Shown: piece by piece, positions 1-8,081 of the stretch
Position numbering within the stretch: the first letter of the stretch is position 1
How the letters are laid out: each line of letters starts with the position of its first letter
Source: Hyphomicrobiales bacterium
GTDB lineage: Bacteria; Pseudomonadota; Alphaproteobacteria; Rhizobiales; Beijerinckiaceae
Direction of reading: 5' to 3'
NCBI GenBank assembly: GCA_947454055.1
Contig: CANGIS010000033.1
Coordinates: forward strand, 1-32,043
Length of the DNA stretch: 32,043 bases
Made by a program: the position numbers and the translations under genes
The notes under the pieces: generated by a model
The model's database searches: none
Told to the model about the DNA's origin: nothing
What the model saw: the letters and a program-made list of their open reading frames with translations, nothing else

Positions 1-64
1 AGCATAACGAAGGCAGAAATCCACTTATCAAGACACGCCGATCTGTTCAATCAAACCGAGCCAC

Positions 65-550
65 TTATTGGAGCCCCAACGTTAGGCTTGAGGCTTTTAA
101 GGTGGTGTTCAAGGCCAGAAATTTTTTGCCCAAAAGAGGAAGTTTCGCCAGCTTGCGGATAAAGCGCAATTCGTGAATGTCGCCCATTTGATGGTAACCT
201 GGAACGCCAAACACCATCCAAGCCCCCGGTGCGGCAATCCGGTGAGCCTCTGCCAAAGTCAGCCAGAATTTGGCGTCATGTTCCAGCAGGGAATTACACA
301 ATACGAGGTCAAAGGCCCCGTCTTGAAAGCGGCGAAGGTCGTGGGCATTACCTTCCAAGATCGTGAAGCGCTTGTAGGGATCCTCATAAGGTCCATCAAG
401 TCCGATGCCGGTTCGGGATGCCCAACCCGACAGAGACGGAAGTGTCAGAAGCGATTGGTGATGCGGTGAGGCACCAATTTCGATAACAGCGCCTTGAGCT
501 GGCAGCTTTCGACAAAGTTCATCGAAAGCGTCAAAAATATCCGGATGCAT
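65..550 (-). CDS. SAM-dependent class I methyltransferase (type 11-like), small
   Basis: A 161-residue protein. Near the N-terminus it has a Rossmann-type SAM-binding strand with acidic residue and glycine (VIEIGASPHHQ), then the acidic pair region LDGPYED, a GNAHDL segment and the post-motif FDLVLCNSLLEHD. This order is typical of class I methyltransferases of the Methyltransf_11 type. I place the start at the ATG at 550 rather than an upstream TTG at 574. The ATG shares one base with the stop of the sulfotransferase gene (TGATG), and an AAGGA ribosome-binding site lies about 9 nt before it. The two genes are therefore probably translationally coupled. The acceptor is unknown. Lying beside a sulfotransferase and glycosyltransferases, methylation of a glycan or its precursor is a reasonable inference. 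At 161 residues it is shorter than many family members but keeps the core fold. Confidence 0.8.
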   Translation of the reverse strand: MHPDIFDAFDELCRKLPAQGAVIEIGASPHHQSLLTLPSLSGWASRTGIGLDGPYEDPYKRFTILEGNAHDLRRFQDGAFDLVLCNSLLEHDAKFWLTLAEAHRIAAPGAWMVFGVPGYHQMGDIHELRFIRKLAKLPLLGKKFLALNTTLKASSLTLGLQ

Positions 551-1455
551 CAGTTCTTCGTCCTTCTTCCCCAAGGCAAGAACAACGATCTAGCGTCCGC
601 CGATGGGTCTTGATACCCAAAGGCCGAGAGCGCAGGTTGCAAAACCGCTAAGGCTTGTCTTCGTTTGAACCAGGATTGCCTCTCGTATTTGCCCATGGAT
701 GAAAGGGTAACCGAGCCGGCAAAGTCCGAGATTGTTTCGGCTTGATAGGACATCCCGAGCGCATCGAACACGTCGCGCGCTGTTGTCTCGGGACGGGTGA
801 CGAGATCTTCATATCGCAGTTCCAGATAGCGAGGCCCGATCATCGAGCCATAATGGCGACCGACGGTGACACTGTTCACCCAATGGCGTGCATTGAACAC
901 ATGAGGTGTTCGCCGATAGTTTTTTCGGGTGATGCGGTAGCCGTTCCAAACATTGATATGCGTTGTATCGAAGAAAATTTTGCGCCAGAAAGGCTCGACC
1001 GGAGCAACGTGATTGGAGAATGCCACGTCGCGTCCGTCACGGATCAGATGGACATAATAGGCATCCGGAAATATTTGAAAGAGAATGGGCAAAATATAGA
1101 CGGTCTCGCAAAGCTTCCAGCCCCAGCGCTGGCCCGGCCGAATGTCGCGCAAATGATAGGCGAAGACGGTATCGATGAGTTCTTCGAGCTGAACATCCCC
1201 GTCGCGAAGCAATGACGCGTAATGGGGATAGTGACCTTCCACAAGTGGTCGGACCATGCGCAAAATGTCAGCGGCATCCTCTGAATCGTTCAAATCATGA
1301 CCCAGATAGACATCGGCCGATGCAATAAGTTTTGCAAGCAAACGGCTGCCAGAATGGGATTTGTTGAAGATAATCACCGGTGGACCATATTCAGACCACC
1401 GTTTGGCAATCCTCGCAAACATCTCCTTACCACTATACACTATGCCTTTCTCCAT
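550..1455 (-). CDS. Sulfotransferase family protein (PAPS-dependent, probable carbohydrate sulfotransferase)
   Basis: A 301-residue protein with the two PAPS-binding landmarks of sulfotransferases. The 5'-phosphosulfate loop PVIIFNKSHSGSR is at about residues 26-38, and the 3'-phosphate motif with R139 and D140 is in YVHLIRDGRDVAFS. Such enzymes transfer sulfate from PAPS to a hydroxyl. No transmembrane segment is obvious, so it is probably cytosolic. The start is the ATG at 1455, and its end overlaps the methyltransferase start. It diverges from a glycosyltransferase gene with almost no space between the starts, which fits a shared glycan-decoration role. The exact acceptor cannot be read from the sequence. 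Confidence 0.82.
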   Translation of the reverse strand: MEKGIVYSGKEMFARIAKRWSEYGPPVIIFNKSHSGSRLLAKLIASADVYLGHDLNDSEDAADILRMVRPLVEGHYPHYASLLRDGDVQLEELIDTVFAYHLRDIRPGQRWGWKLCETVYILPILFQIFPDAYYVHLIRDGRDVAFSNHVAPVEPFWRKIFFDTTHINVWNGYRITRKNYRRTPHVFNARHWVNSVTVGRHYGSMIGPRYLELRYEDLVTRPETTARDVFDALGMSYQAETISDFAGSVTLSSMGKYERQSWFKRRQALAVLQPALSAFGYQDPSADARSLFLPWGRRTKN

Positions 1456-1466
1456 CCTTGTTTCTC

Positions 1467-2597
1467 ATGACCCAGAACGAAAAGCCGCTTTTGATGCCTT
1501 CCAGCCGGGATAGCGTTGAAAAACGACAAAACAGCACGGGGGCTGTTTTGTTCGTCATGCCACACCTATCATTCGGCGGTGCCGAGCGTCTAGCATCCCA
1601 TATTCTTCGCGATCTGGTTCAATCGGGAACCCGTTGCTCGGTTGCTGTCGTAACGCGCAATCGCCGTATTCCAGATGCCGCTTCAAGCTGGTTCGCTCCG
1701 GTTTGTCCGGTACACATGATTGTCGGCGATGTTGATCCGGCTTTATCCCTGCGCGCCATTATTCAAGCTGAAGATGTTGCGACGGTGGTGCTGTGTGGGC
1801 GTTCGCCCGCTTATGAATGGCTTGGATCCCTTGTCGCCCAGTTTCCTCATCTTCGAATTGTCACGTTTCAATTTAACGCTGTCGACTCGATTGACGAGAA
1901 CAGTCTGTTTTCGTCGTTCATTGATGCGACCATTGTGGAATGCCATGACGCCGCAACCCAACTGGTTGCTGCCGGTATGCCCGAGCACAAAATGGCGTTG
2001 ATTCCGAGCGGGGTTGATGTGCCCTCCCTTGCGTGCCGCATCCTGCCCGAGCGCGGAGCCCGCCCAATCTGTGTTGCCTTTGTCGGCCGCTTCGACAAGA
2101 CGAAAAATCCTGAAGGTTATATCCGCATGGCGGCGGTGCTCAGGCGGAGCGACATCTCCCTGCTGATGGTGGGGACGGGTAAATTAATGCTGCGCATGCG
2201 GCTTCTCGCTTTTCAGCTCGGTCTGTACCGGCAGCTTGTCTTTCGGGGTCTTCTCGACGGCGAAGCGCATCAGCAGCAAATGGATAGCATCGATATTCTG
2301 GTCGTGCCGTCGCGCATCGATGGCCGCCCATTGGTCATTCAGGAGGCGAAGTCCCGCGGGATCGCCGTTGTAGCCCATAGTGTCGGCGGAATTCCCGAGC
2401 TCGTCGAGCATGGTGTCACGGGGCTACTGTGTCCCCCTGATGATCCTGCGGCCCTGGCCCGCGCTGTTGCAAGGCTGATCGATGACGGAGACCTTCGCCA
2501 TCGTCTCGGACAGGCCGGCAAAGAAGATGCGCTGAGGAATGGTAATCTTGCTGATCGGCTTCCGCTCTACAAAAGCGTGATCACCGGCCGGCAATAA
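1467..2597 (+). CDS. Glycosyltransferase, GT-B fold, GT4 family
   Basis: About 376 residues. The N-terminal domain begins with the strand VLFVMPHLSFGGAERLASHIL, whose GGAE turn is characteristic of GT4 enzymes. The C-terminal domain contains CVAFVGRFDKTKNPEG, the nucleotide-sugar strand SLLMVGTGK, and an acceptor/donor region DILVVPSRIDGRPLVIQEAKSRG that ends in GGIPELVEHGVTGLL. It is expected to transfer a sugar from a nucleotide donor in the cytosol. The start is uncertain. The ATG at 1467 leaves only 11 bp to the divergent sulfotransferase ATG, the ATG at 1494 is an alternative, and neither has a strong ribosome-binding site. The 3' end overlaps the convergent gene by 17 bp. Confidence 0.85.
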   Translation: MTQNEKPLLMPSSRDSVEKRQNSTGAVLFVMPHLSFGGAERLASHILRDLVQSGTRCSVAVVTRNRRIPDAASSWFAPVCPVHMIVGDVDPALSLRAIIQAEDVATVVLCGRSPAYEWLGSLVAQFPHLRIVTFQFNAVDSIDENSLFSSFIDATIVECHDAATQLVAAGMPEHKMALIPSGVDVPSLACRILPERGARPICVAFVGRFDKTKNPEGYIRMAAVLRRSDISLLMVGTGKLMLRMRLLAFQLGLYRQLVFRGLLDGEAHQQQMDSIDILVVPSRIDGRPLVIQEAKSRGIAVVAHSVGGIPELVEHGVTGLLCPPDDPAALARAVARLIDDGDLRHRLGQAGKEDALRNGNLADRLPLYKSVITGRQ

Positions 2598-4269
2598 ATT
2601 TGGTGATCGTCCGTTGCCGCTTTTTTATGCTGCGTGAGAGGCGATCGAACAAGCCGCGTCGATGATGCGTGAGCAATTGGGCTGCGAGCTTTCGCGTGGC
2701 TGCTGTCTGGCTTGCCGCCTGCCATCGCACCGCCATTTCGTCATAGCTACAGGGCAAAGCGAGCGCTTCGAGCTGGAGAAAGGGAGCGCGCGCCTTTTCT
2801 GGATCAAAACAATCCCTGCACCACGCGTCAAAGGTGCCGAACATCGCCTGTGCCAAAACAGGATCAGCTAAATGCTCCAATTGGGTTTTCCATTCTGACG
2901 GAGAGCGGCCCGCTTTGAGGACACCTTGAGCTTCCGTCACCTCGTCAAAGGCGGTTTCATGGCCAACAATCGGAACCGCTCCGAGATAGGCCGAAACCAA
3001 GAGGCTCGCCATGCTTTTGTTGGCAATGTTCTTTGTCTCGCCATAGGGGTGGACCAAAACGTCCAGTCCGATTTTTTGCCAATCAAACACAAACGGACGA
3101 AATTCGGGCTCGAACGGTCTGGCCGTAACAGGTGTGTCATGGCGTGTGCGGGCCAGCTCTGAGGTCGCTATAATTTCGATGGGCCTGACAAGGCCCACAT
3201 CCTTCAAGGCCGGCAAGACATGCTGTTCAAAGGATCGACGGCGAAAGGCCCCGCCAATGGCACCGACCTTGAACCGCGTATGGCCCGCTACGGGCGAGGT
3301 AAGTCGGAGCGAGGGGTCATAAATGCAGGGCCAACGGATGAGGGTCGGATGCAAAGGGGCCAAGCGATGAGCGAGAGCGTCGCTTGTGACCAGAACGGCC
3401 GACGCACCGGTCAAAAAGGTCTTAAGGGCTTCTGGTGAAAAATAGTCCGGGCGTCCCTCTTCTGCTTTCAGTGTGATCAAATCATCATCGGTAAACCACA
3501 CATAGGGCACACCAATCTCGCGAAGAAGGTCAAATACGCCAGACATCTGGAGCTGGCGAAAATCGCGCATGACAACAACGAGGCCCGCAGAGGCCAGCCA
3601 GCCGAGATCACTCGATAAATCTCCCGGCTTCAAAAAGCGCAATCGGGACCGCAGATCGGGCGGCAGACCATCAAAATACAGGCTCACCGAAGCAGCCAGA
3701 TCACCATAAACGAGGATGAGCGGTTGTGAGCCGGTGTGACCGGTCAAAGGGGTTGCGCGCGCAAACGGCAAGCGCTCGGGCCACGCCGGCCTTGTTGCCG
3801 AGGAGCAGCGGGCAAAGCCGTCAAAACTTCCCCTGACCGAGCCATCGGCTGCAAGGGCACCAACAAGATCGGAAGGCCAGAAGCGATCCCATGATCGCTC
3901 GCCAATGCTTTCGGCAGCTTTTGCGAGGGCTCCTTTCGTCACGAGCAAGGCTCCGGCATCGGTTGAAAGGAACCGGCACGATTCCATGCGGGTCATGGGC
4001 CAGGACAGGCTGCCATCGGCATATTCGATCCGGCCGATCAATGCGCCGAGCTTCTGTTCGACGAGGGTAGAAGCCGCACGTTCCAAGGCTTCGGGTATGG
4101 CATCCTGCTTGACACCGGCGAGGTAGAAGGGGCCATGAGCCGGTTCTTCCGCCAATTTGGCCCAAAGCCCGGCAGGTGACGGCGATGACAGGGTTACACC
4201 CTCCCGCCGAGCCGAGCCCGATTGACCGCTCCATGAGATGGTCCAGTGCTGGAAACGGGTTTGGGTCAT
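2581..4269 (-). CDS. Large glycosyltransferase-like protein with GT-B-type C-terminal half
   Basis: About 562 residues from the ATG at 4269 (a TTG lies three codons upstream). The first 190 residues do not match a family I can name with certainty. A piece around GALIGRIEYADGSLSWP and GALLVTKGALAKA is reminiscent of GT2 transferases. The second half reads like a GT-B glycosyltransferase: the strands LILVYGDLAASVSLYFDGL, VVVMRDFRQLQMSGVFDLLREIG, VPYVWFTDDDLITL, RFKVGAIGGAFRRRS and LDVLVHPYGETKNIANKSM, followed by LGAVPIVGHETAFDE. The C-terminus is basic (SIKKRQRTITKF). It is probably a cytosolic transferase in the same glycan pathway as its neighbours. Function is assigned at fold level only. 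Confidence 0.65.
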   Translation of the reverse strand: MTQTRFQHWTISWSGQSGSARREGVTLSSPSPAGLWAKLAEEPAHGPFYLAGVKQDAIPEALERAASTLVEQKLGALIGRIEYADGSLSWPMTRMESCRFLSTDAGALLVTKGALAKAAESIGERSWDRFWPSDLVGALAADGSVRGSFDGFARCSSATRPAWPERLPFARATPLTGHTGSQPLILVYGDLAASVSLYFDGLPPDLRSRLRFLKPGDLSSDLGWLASAGLVVVMRDFRQLQMSGVFDLLREIGVPYVWFTDDDLITLKAEEGRPDYFSPEALKTFLTGASAVLVTSDALAHRLAPLHPTLIRWPCIYDPSLRLTSPVAGHTRFKVGAIGGAFRRRSFEQHVLPALKDVGLVRPIEIIATSELARTRHDTPVTARPFEPEFRPFVFDWQKIGLDVLVHPYGETKNIANKSMASLLVSAYLGAVPIVGHETAFDEVTEAQGVLKAGRSPSEWKTQLEHLADPVLAQAMFGTFDAWCRDCFDPEKARAPFLQLEALALPCSYDEMAVRWQAASQTAATRKLAAQLLTHHRRGLFDRLSRSIKKRQRTITKFIAGR

Positions 4270-4489
4270 GGGTACCAACTCAGGGCAGGGCGCGTTGAAT
4301 ATTGGGGCAGCCGGGGTGACGTTTAGCGGATGGCTCGGTCAACATCGAGTGAAATTCATTAGCCTGAAAATGTCATCGAATACATATTTCAGCGTCGTCT
4401 CTGGTTTCGAACATTGTCGCTGGTTCCAGCTGATCACTCCACATTAGTCCGGTCAAATAGGGACGCACAGCGATAGGCATTGTTGAGCG

Positions 4490-5545
4490 CTAGTTCGAAG
4501 CAGCGCAACGTCGGGCCTTCCATTTGTTCCGTTCGGCACGAAGCAATTCCGCAGCCGCGGCGATATTTGGCTCGGCCCATTGCAATCCCGTGTCCCGATA
4601 ATGACGGGTCCGGTCGGAATAGGGCACCAGATGAAAAGGGACGGTGCGCGCATGGGGATAGCGCGGCATAAAGTCCATATTGCCGGAATATCCCGTTGCA
4701 ATTGCGGGCGTTCCACGCTCCAGCATTTCGTGAATATTGAGGCCATACCCTTCTGAACGATGGAGGGAGAGATAGACATCGCCCATGCGTTGAAAGGCTG
4801 AGATGTCCTCGTCGTTGAACATTTCTTCAACAAGGCTGATATTCCGCACGCCTTTGAGCGCCGCATGGATGGCTGTTCGCATGAATTCCGTGTTTCGGCC
4901 AATGCGAATTTTCATGAGAAGATGCACCCGATCAACATCACCAAACGCCTGTCGCCATGCAGCGATATGGGCGAGCGGGTTTTTTCGATCGGGACAGGTA
5001 CCCAAATCCATAATGGCAAGCCCCAGAAACTGGTCGGCTTGAACACCAAAGCAGGAACGATCAAGCGAAGGACCATCCTCCACACGGACAGCATGGGGAA
5101 TAACCTTGACCGGAAGGTTGGTTACGGCGCGGATGGCTCGTTCACTGAACGAACTCGGCGTCCAGATCTCGTGCACGAGATCCAGTGCAAAGAGCCAATC
5201 CGTCGGAAAGGTTTCAAATTCAGTCACCCATAGGCCAATCCGGTACCCGTCTTTGAACCCCGGTGGAGGCGAGGCCAAAATTTTCCGATAATGGCGAGGT
5301 TGTCCCAGAATCAGGAAATTTCGTGACGATTTCGATAAAAGCCCTTCCGCCGAAAGGCGATCGGACTCGTAACGATAGGCACGCGAGAGGCCGTTTGGTT
5401 TGGCCGTATCGCCGATAAGGACGTAGCCCTTGTGATCGAGATCCGGAGATGTTTCGTTTTTCTTTAACCTCTCGGCCAACCGCCTGTTTCGCCAAGCTTT
5501 GGTGAATTGACCAATCCCGTCGGCTGCGCGCCTCAACATACTCAT
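4490..5545 (-). CDS. Glycosyltransferase family 1/4 protein
   Basis: About 351 residues. The best landmark is the donor-binding region DVYLSLHRSEGYGLNIHEMLERGTP followed by AIATGYSGNMDF, which is the E-x7-E type motif of GT4-like enzymes. Upstream strands include YRIGLWVTEFETFP, EIWTPSSFSERAI and VHLLMKIRIGR, as seen in GT4 proteins that act on polysaccharide precursors. The reading frame extends to a TTG at 5587, but I prefer the ATG at 5545 (MSMLRRAADG), with an ACGAG-like element before it. A second ATG lies at 5539. It is in the same orientation as the 562-residue glycosyltransferase, 220 bp upstream, and probably belongs to the same surface-glycan block. Confidence 0.8.
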   Translation of the reverse strand: MSMLRRAADGIGQFTKAWRNRRLAERLKKNETSPDLDHKGYVLIGDTAKPNGLSRAYRYESDRLSAEGLLSKSSRNFLILGQPRHYRKILASPPPGFKDGYRIGLWVTEFETFPTDWLFALDLVHEIWTPSSFSERAIRAVTNLPVKVIPHAVRVEDGPSLDRSCFGVQADQFLGLAIMDLGTCPDRKNPLAHIAAWRQAFGDVDRVHLLMKIRIGRNTEFMRTAIHAALKGVRNISLVEEMFNDEDISAFQRMGDVYLSLHRSEGYGLNIHEMLERGTPAIATGYSGNMDFMPRYPHARTVPFHLVPYSDRTRHYRDTGLQWAEPNIAAAAELLRAERNKWKARRCAASN

Positions 5546-5893
5546 ACAAAACTCGTGACTGACTGGAATACAAGGCAGGATATTCAACCCGCTGACGTTG
5601 GCCGAATTAGCTTGAAAAAGAAAAGCTATTCATCGTTCGAAAATTAAGAGCAGCCGTTTCATGTTAAGGTTGGCCGTGTTGAGCGTTGTCGCATTCAGCG
5701 TATTTACGCCGACAATTCTAACCTCAATGGATCAAAGTTGAGGCACAGGTCAATGGACTCGTGGCTTTTCTTTAACATCGACTGGTCATGGATGGCATCA
5801 TTTGAACTAAACGATCCGTCATGACCTTCTTTATGAGGTTTAATCCTTAGGGCCAATAAAGGTTCCATCGAGCAGCGAATTTATTCATCGCCT
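5546..5893. other. Non-coding gap between glycan block and catabolic operon
   Basis: About 350 bp without a convincing gene. It is richer in A and T than its flanks. An inverted repeat, CCTCAA at 5722-5727 and TTGAGG at 5738-5743, could form a 6-bp stem, but no T-run follows on either strand. A 26-codon frame (5661-5741, plus strand) starts MLRLAVLSVVAFSVF and would encode a hydrophobic peptide, but there is no strong ribosome-binding site and I do not call it a gene. The region probably holds the promoter of the leftward glycosyltransferase gene and the end of the seven-gene operon from the right. Confidence 0.5.
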
Positions 5894-6445
5894 TCAGCGG
5901 AGGAACTGATCGACATAGCCCTCGCCAAAGCCCTGAGCGTTGTAATGCTTCCGGCATAGGTCGATTTTGGTGAACACATCCTCGTAGCCTTGAACGGCTC
6001 CATCCGGATCAACGTAAATCATGGCACCGTTGACTTGAAACATCGTGATCATTTCTGGCACATCCGGATCGACCACCAGCGTATGGGTCTCGCCCGGCGC
6101 CTCATAGACATAGGCTCCTTCGGTCGCAACCCAATCATGCTCGAGATAGCGCCAGGAGCCTTTGAGCACAAAGCCATGCACGGGCTGGGGGTGACGGTGG
6201 CGGGACAGGACGCCGGATTTTCTAACCCGCAGCAGATTGACCCAATACCCCCGACTGGCCGAAAGGCACAGGGGACGAAACCATACATTCGTCGCTTGCG
6301 GCACCCATAGGCGCTCGTCCTCGGGGATCGCATGCGGGATGACAATTTCCGGAAACGCATCTTTGGGCTGCGGATGGCGATAGGGAATCCGGGACGTATC
6401 CTCGTCTTCCTTCAACCCTGCTCGATTGGCGGTTACGTCCTTCAT
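5894..6445 (-). CDS. Cupin protein, 2,4'-dihydroxyacetophenone dioxygenase family
   Basis: A 183-residue single-domain cupin. Motif 1 is SGVLSRHRHPQPVHGFVLKGSW with H83 and H85 as likely metal ligands; a histidine (H90) sits near where many cupins have glutamate. Motif 2 is GAYVYEAPGETHTLV with H121. Length and motif pattern resemble the dioxygenase family that cleaves the C-C bond of an aryl alpha-hydroxyketone, and related ChrR-like cupins. Here it is the last gene of a sugar-type operon, 18 bp after an SDR dehydrogenase. An aliphatic alpha-hydroxyketone made from a sugar is a plausible substrate, but that is inference. The start ATG is preceded by AAGGAAGGA. Alternative: a non-enzymatic cupin or an isomerase. 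Confidence 0.75.
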   Translation of the reverse strand: MKDVTANRAGLKEDEDTSRIPYRHPQPKDAFPEIVIPHAIPEDERLWVPQATNVWFRPLCLSASRGYWVNLLRVRKSGVLSRHRHPQPVHGFVLKGSWRYLEHDWVATEGAYVYEAPGETHTLVVDPDVPEMITMFQVNGAMIYVDPDGAVQGYEDVFTKIDLCRKHYNAQGFGEGYVDQFLR

Positions 6446-6463
6446 CGTGTGGTGTCCTTCCTT

Positions 6464-7198
6464 TTACTGGGCTGCATAGCCGCCATCGATCGGAAGGACG
6501 GCACCGGTGATAAATCGGGCTTCCTCCGAACAAAGATGGGCAACGACGCCGCCAATATCAGAGGGCGTTCCCCAGCGTTTCATCGGTGTTCGGTCGATGA
6601 TGGCTTTCGAGCGCGCCTCATCCTCTCGCGCGCCGCGGGTCAATTCCGTTGCAATCCATCCCGGTGCAATCGCATTGACGCGGATACCCTGATCGGCCCA
6701 CGCCACGGCAAGCGATTTGGTGAGTTGGACGATGGCCCCTTTCGATGCCGAATAGGCCGGCGTTAAAGGGCCGCCGAAGATCGACAACATCGACGCGGTA
6801 TTAACAATCGCGCCGTGCCCGGAAGCAGCGAGTTTTGACCGCGCCGCGACGCACATCCGCATCGTTCCCGTCAGATTGACATCGACCACTTTCTTGAAGG
6901 TTTCAATGTCATATTCGGCGCCGCCCCGAAGGATCATACCGGCGCAATTGATCAAGGCGTCGATCGGCCCGCAGGATGCGACCACGGCGGCTACCTCCGC
7001 ATCGCTTGTGACATCGAGCTTGACGGCGTGAAGCCCCTCGCGCTCCGGAACGGCGGCAATTTCGGCGGCCGATAATCCCGTCACGGTGACGTGATATCCG
7101 GCCGTCAGCAACGCTTCAGCAATACCAAAACCGATGCCCCGCGCACCCCCTGTAATGAGGGCTCGCTTGGTGATGCTCGCAGGATCCCTTGCCGGCAT
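6464..7198 (-). CDS. SDR-family NAD(P)-dependent oxidoreductase
   Basis: About 244 residues, a classical short-chain dehydrogenase/reductase. It has the cofactor loop TGGARGIGFGIA, the NCAG motif, a catalytic serine in NTASML and the catalytic pair in YSASK, followed by IRVNAIAPGWIATEL and a C-terminal ITGAVLPIDGGY. Such enzymes oxidise or reduce a secondary alcohol or ketone with NAD(P). I chose the ATG at 7198; a GTG at 7219 would add seven residues, and neither has a strong ribosome-binding site. It lies between the PanB-like gene and the cupin gene with short gaps, so it probably acts in the same catabolic route, for example making the ketone that the cupin enzyme cleaves. Confidence 0.88.
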   Translation of the reverse strand: MPARDPASITKRALITGGARGIGFGIAEALLTAGYHVTVTGLSAAEIAAVPEREGLHAVKLDVTSDAEVAAVVASCGPIDALINCAGMILRGGAEYDIETFKKVVDVNLTGTMRMCVAARSKLAASGHGAIVNTASMLSIFGGPLTPAYSASKGAIVQLTKSLAVAWADQGIRVNAIAPGWIATELTRGAREDEARSKAIIDRTPMKRWGTPSDIGGVVAHLCSEEARFITGAVLPIDGGYAAQ

Positions 7199-7256
7199 GA
7201 CGATGTTTCTCACGGACACAGACGGACCATGGTAGCATCCCGAACGAAAGAAGCCA

Positions 7257-8057
7257 CTAGGCCCCGGCGAGATGCTTCATGAACAGATCGAGCTCTTTGG
7301 GGTTCATGTGAACAATATGCTTGTCTTCCGGATAGGCTTTGCTTGTCACATCCGCCACATATTCCGAAAACGCCGCGACACGTTCGGCCTGCAGGCGATC
7401 GAATTCGGCCGCAAAATTCCGGTACACCTTGGAATGACGCGGCATGTGCCCGCGGTTTTGTCCGAGAATATCGTCGGCAAACAGATATTGCGCATCGCAG
7501 CCCATGCCTGCGCCCATCGACAGCATAAACAGCGAGGTCCGCTCCGAGATTGCCTTGGCGACTTCGACCGGAACCACCTCGATCTCGGCACCGAAAGCTC
7601 CGGCGGCCTCGTATTGTTTCACGGCGTTCCAGATTTCCATCGCGCTTGTTGCCGTTTTTCCGACGGCTTTGAAGCCACCCGTCCATGTCGCGCGGGAGGG
7701 AATAAGTCCGACATGGCCGATGACCGGAATGGCCTCGTCCGCCATCGCCTTGACGGTGGCATAACTGGCGCTGCAATAGACCGCATCTGCTCCCGCTTTA
7801 TAGAGGCGAAACGCCCACCGCACGAAATCATCCGATGTTCCAATTTCGTAGAAATTATCGCCCGGCATCGAAAACAGCGTCGGTGCCGCATCGCGATAGT
7901 TCGGATCCATCATCAGGCTTGGCGGGATCGAGACAATATCGATACCGGCACGCTCGGCCGCTTCCGCCTCGTCCAAATTCATGACCCGGAGCATGGTAAG
8001 CTGGCGCTTGCCCTTCATGGCGCGAAGGTCGGCAATGGTCGGTCGCTTGCGGGACAT
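7257..8057 (-). CDS. PanB-like (ketopantoate hydroxymethyltransferase superfamily) protein lacking metal ligands
   Basis: 266 residues along the whole length of PanB. The region PVIGHVGLIPSRATWTGGFK matches the PanB GHLGLTPQ...GGYK segment. IEVVPVEVAKAI keeps the catalytic glutamate position (E160), MGAGMGCDAQYLFADDILG matches the GAG..DGQ block, and the tail (SEYVADVTSKAYPEDKH) matches as well. By eye against remembered E. coli PanB, the three metal-ligand positions are changed: the Asp of GDSL is P46, the Asp of ADLPF is about G66 (with D67 next to it), and the Glu of KIEGG is S96. It is therefore unlikely to make ketopantoate. It lies 24 bp after a desaturase gene inside a sugar-type operon, not beside panC. 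A lyase or aldolase acting on an operon intermediate is a guess. Confidence 0.75.
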   Translation of the reverse strand: MSRKRPTIADLRAMKGKRQLTMLRVMNLDEAEAAERAGIDIVSIPPSLMMDPNYRDAAPTLFSMPGDNFYEIGTSDDFVRWAFRLYKAGADAVYCSASYATVKAMADEAIPVIGHVGLIPSRATWTGGFKAVGKTATSAMEIWNAVKQYEAAGAFGAEIEVVPVEVAKAISERTSLFMLSMGAGMGCDAQYLFADDILGQNRGHMPRHSKVYRNFAAEFDRLQAERVAAFSEYVADVTSKAYPEDKHIVHMNPKELDLFMKHLAGA

Positions 8058-8081
8058 GATCGAGCTCTTTCTTTTTCGGAT

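Noticed and set aside
5661-5741. 26-codon hydrophobic peptide frame in the intergenic gap
   Set aside because: No strong ribosome-binding site, no coupling to a neighbour and no recognisable family.
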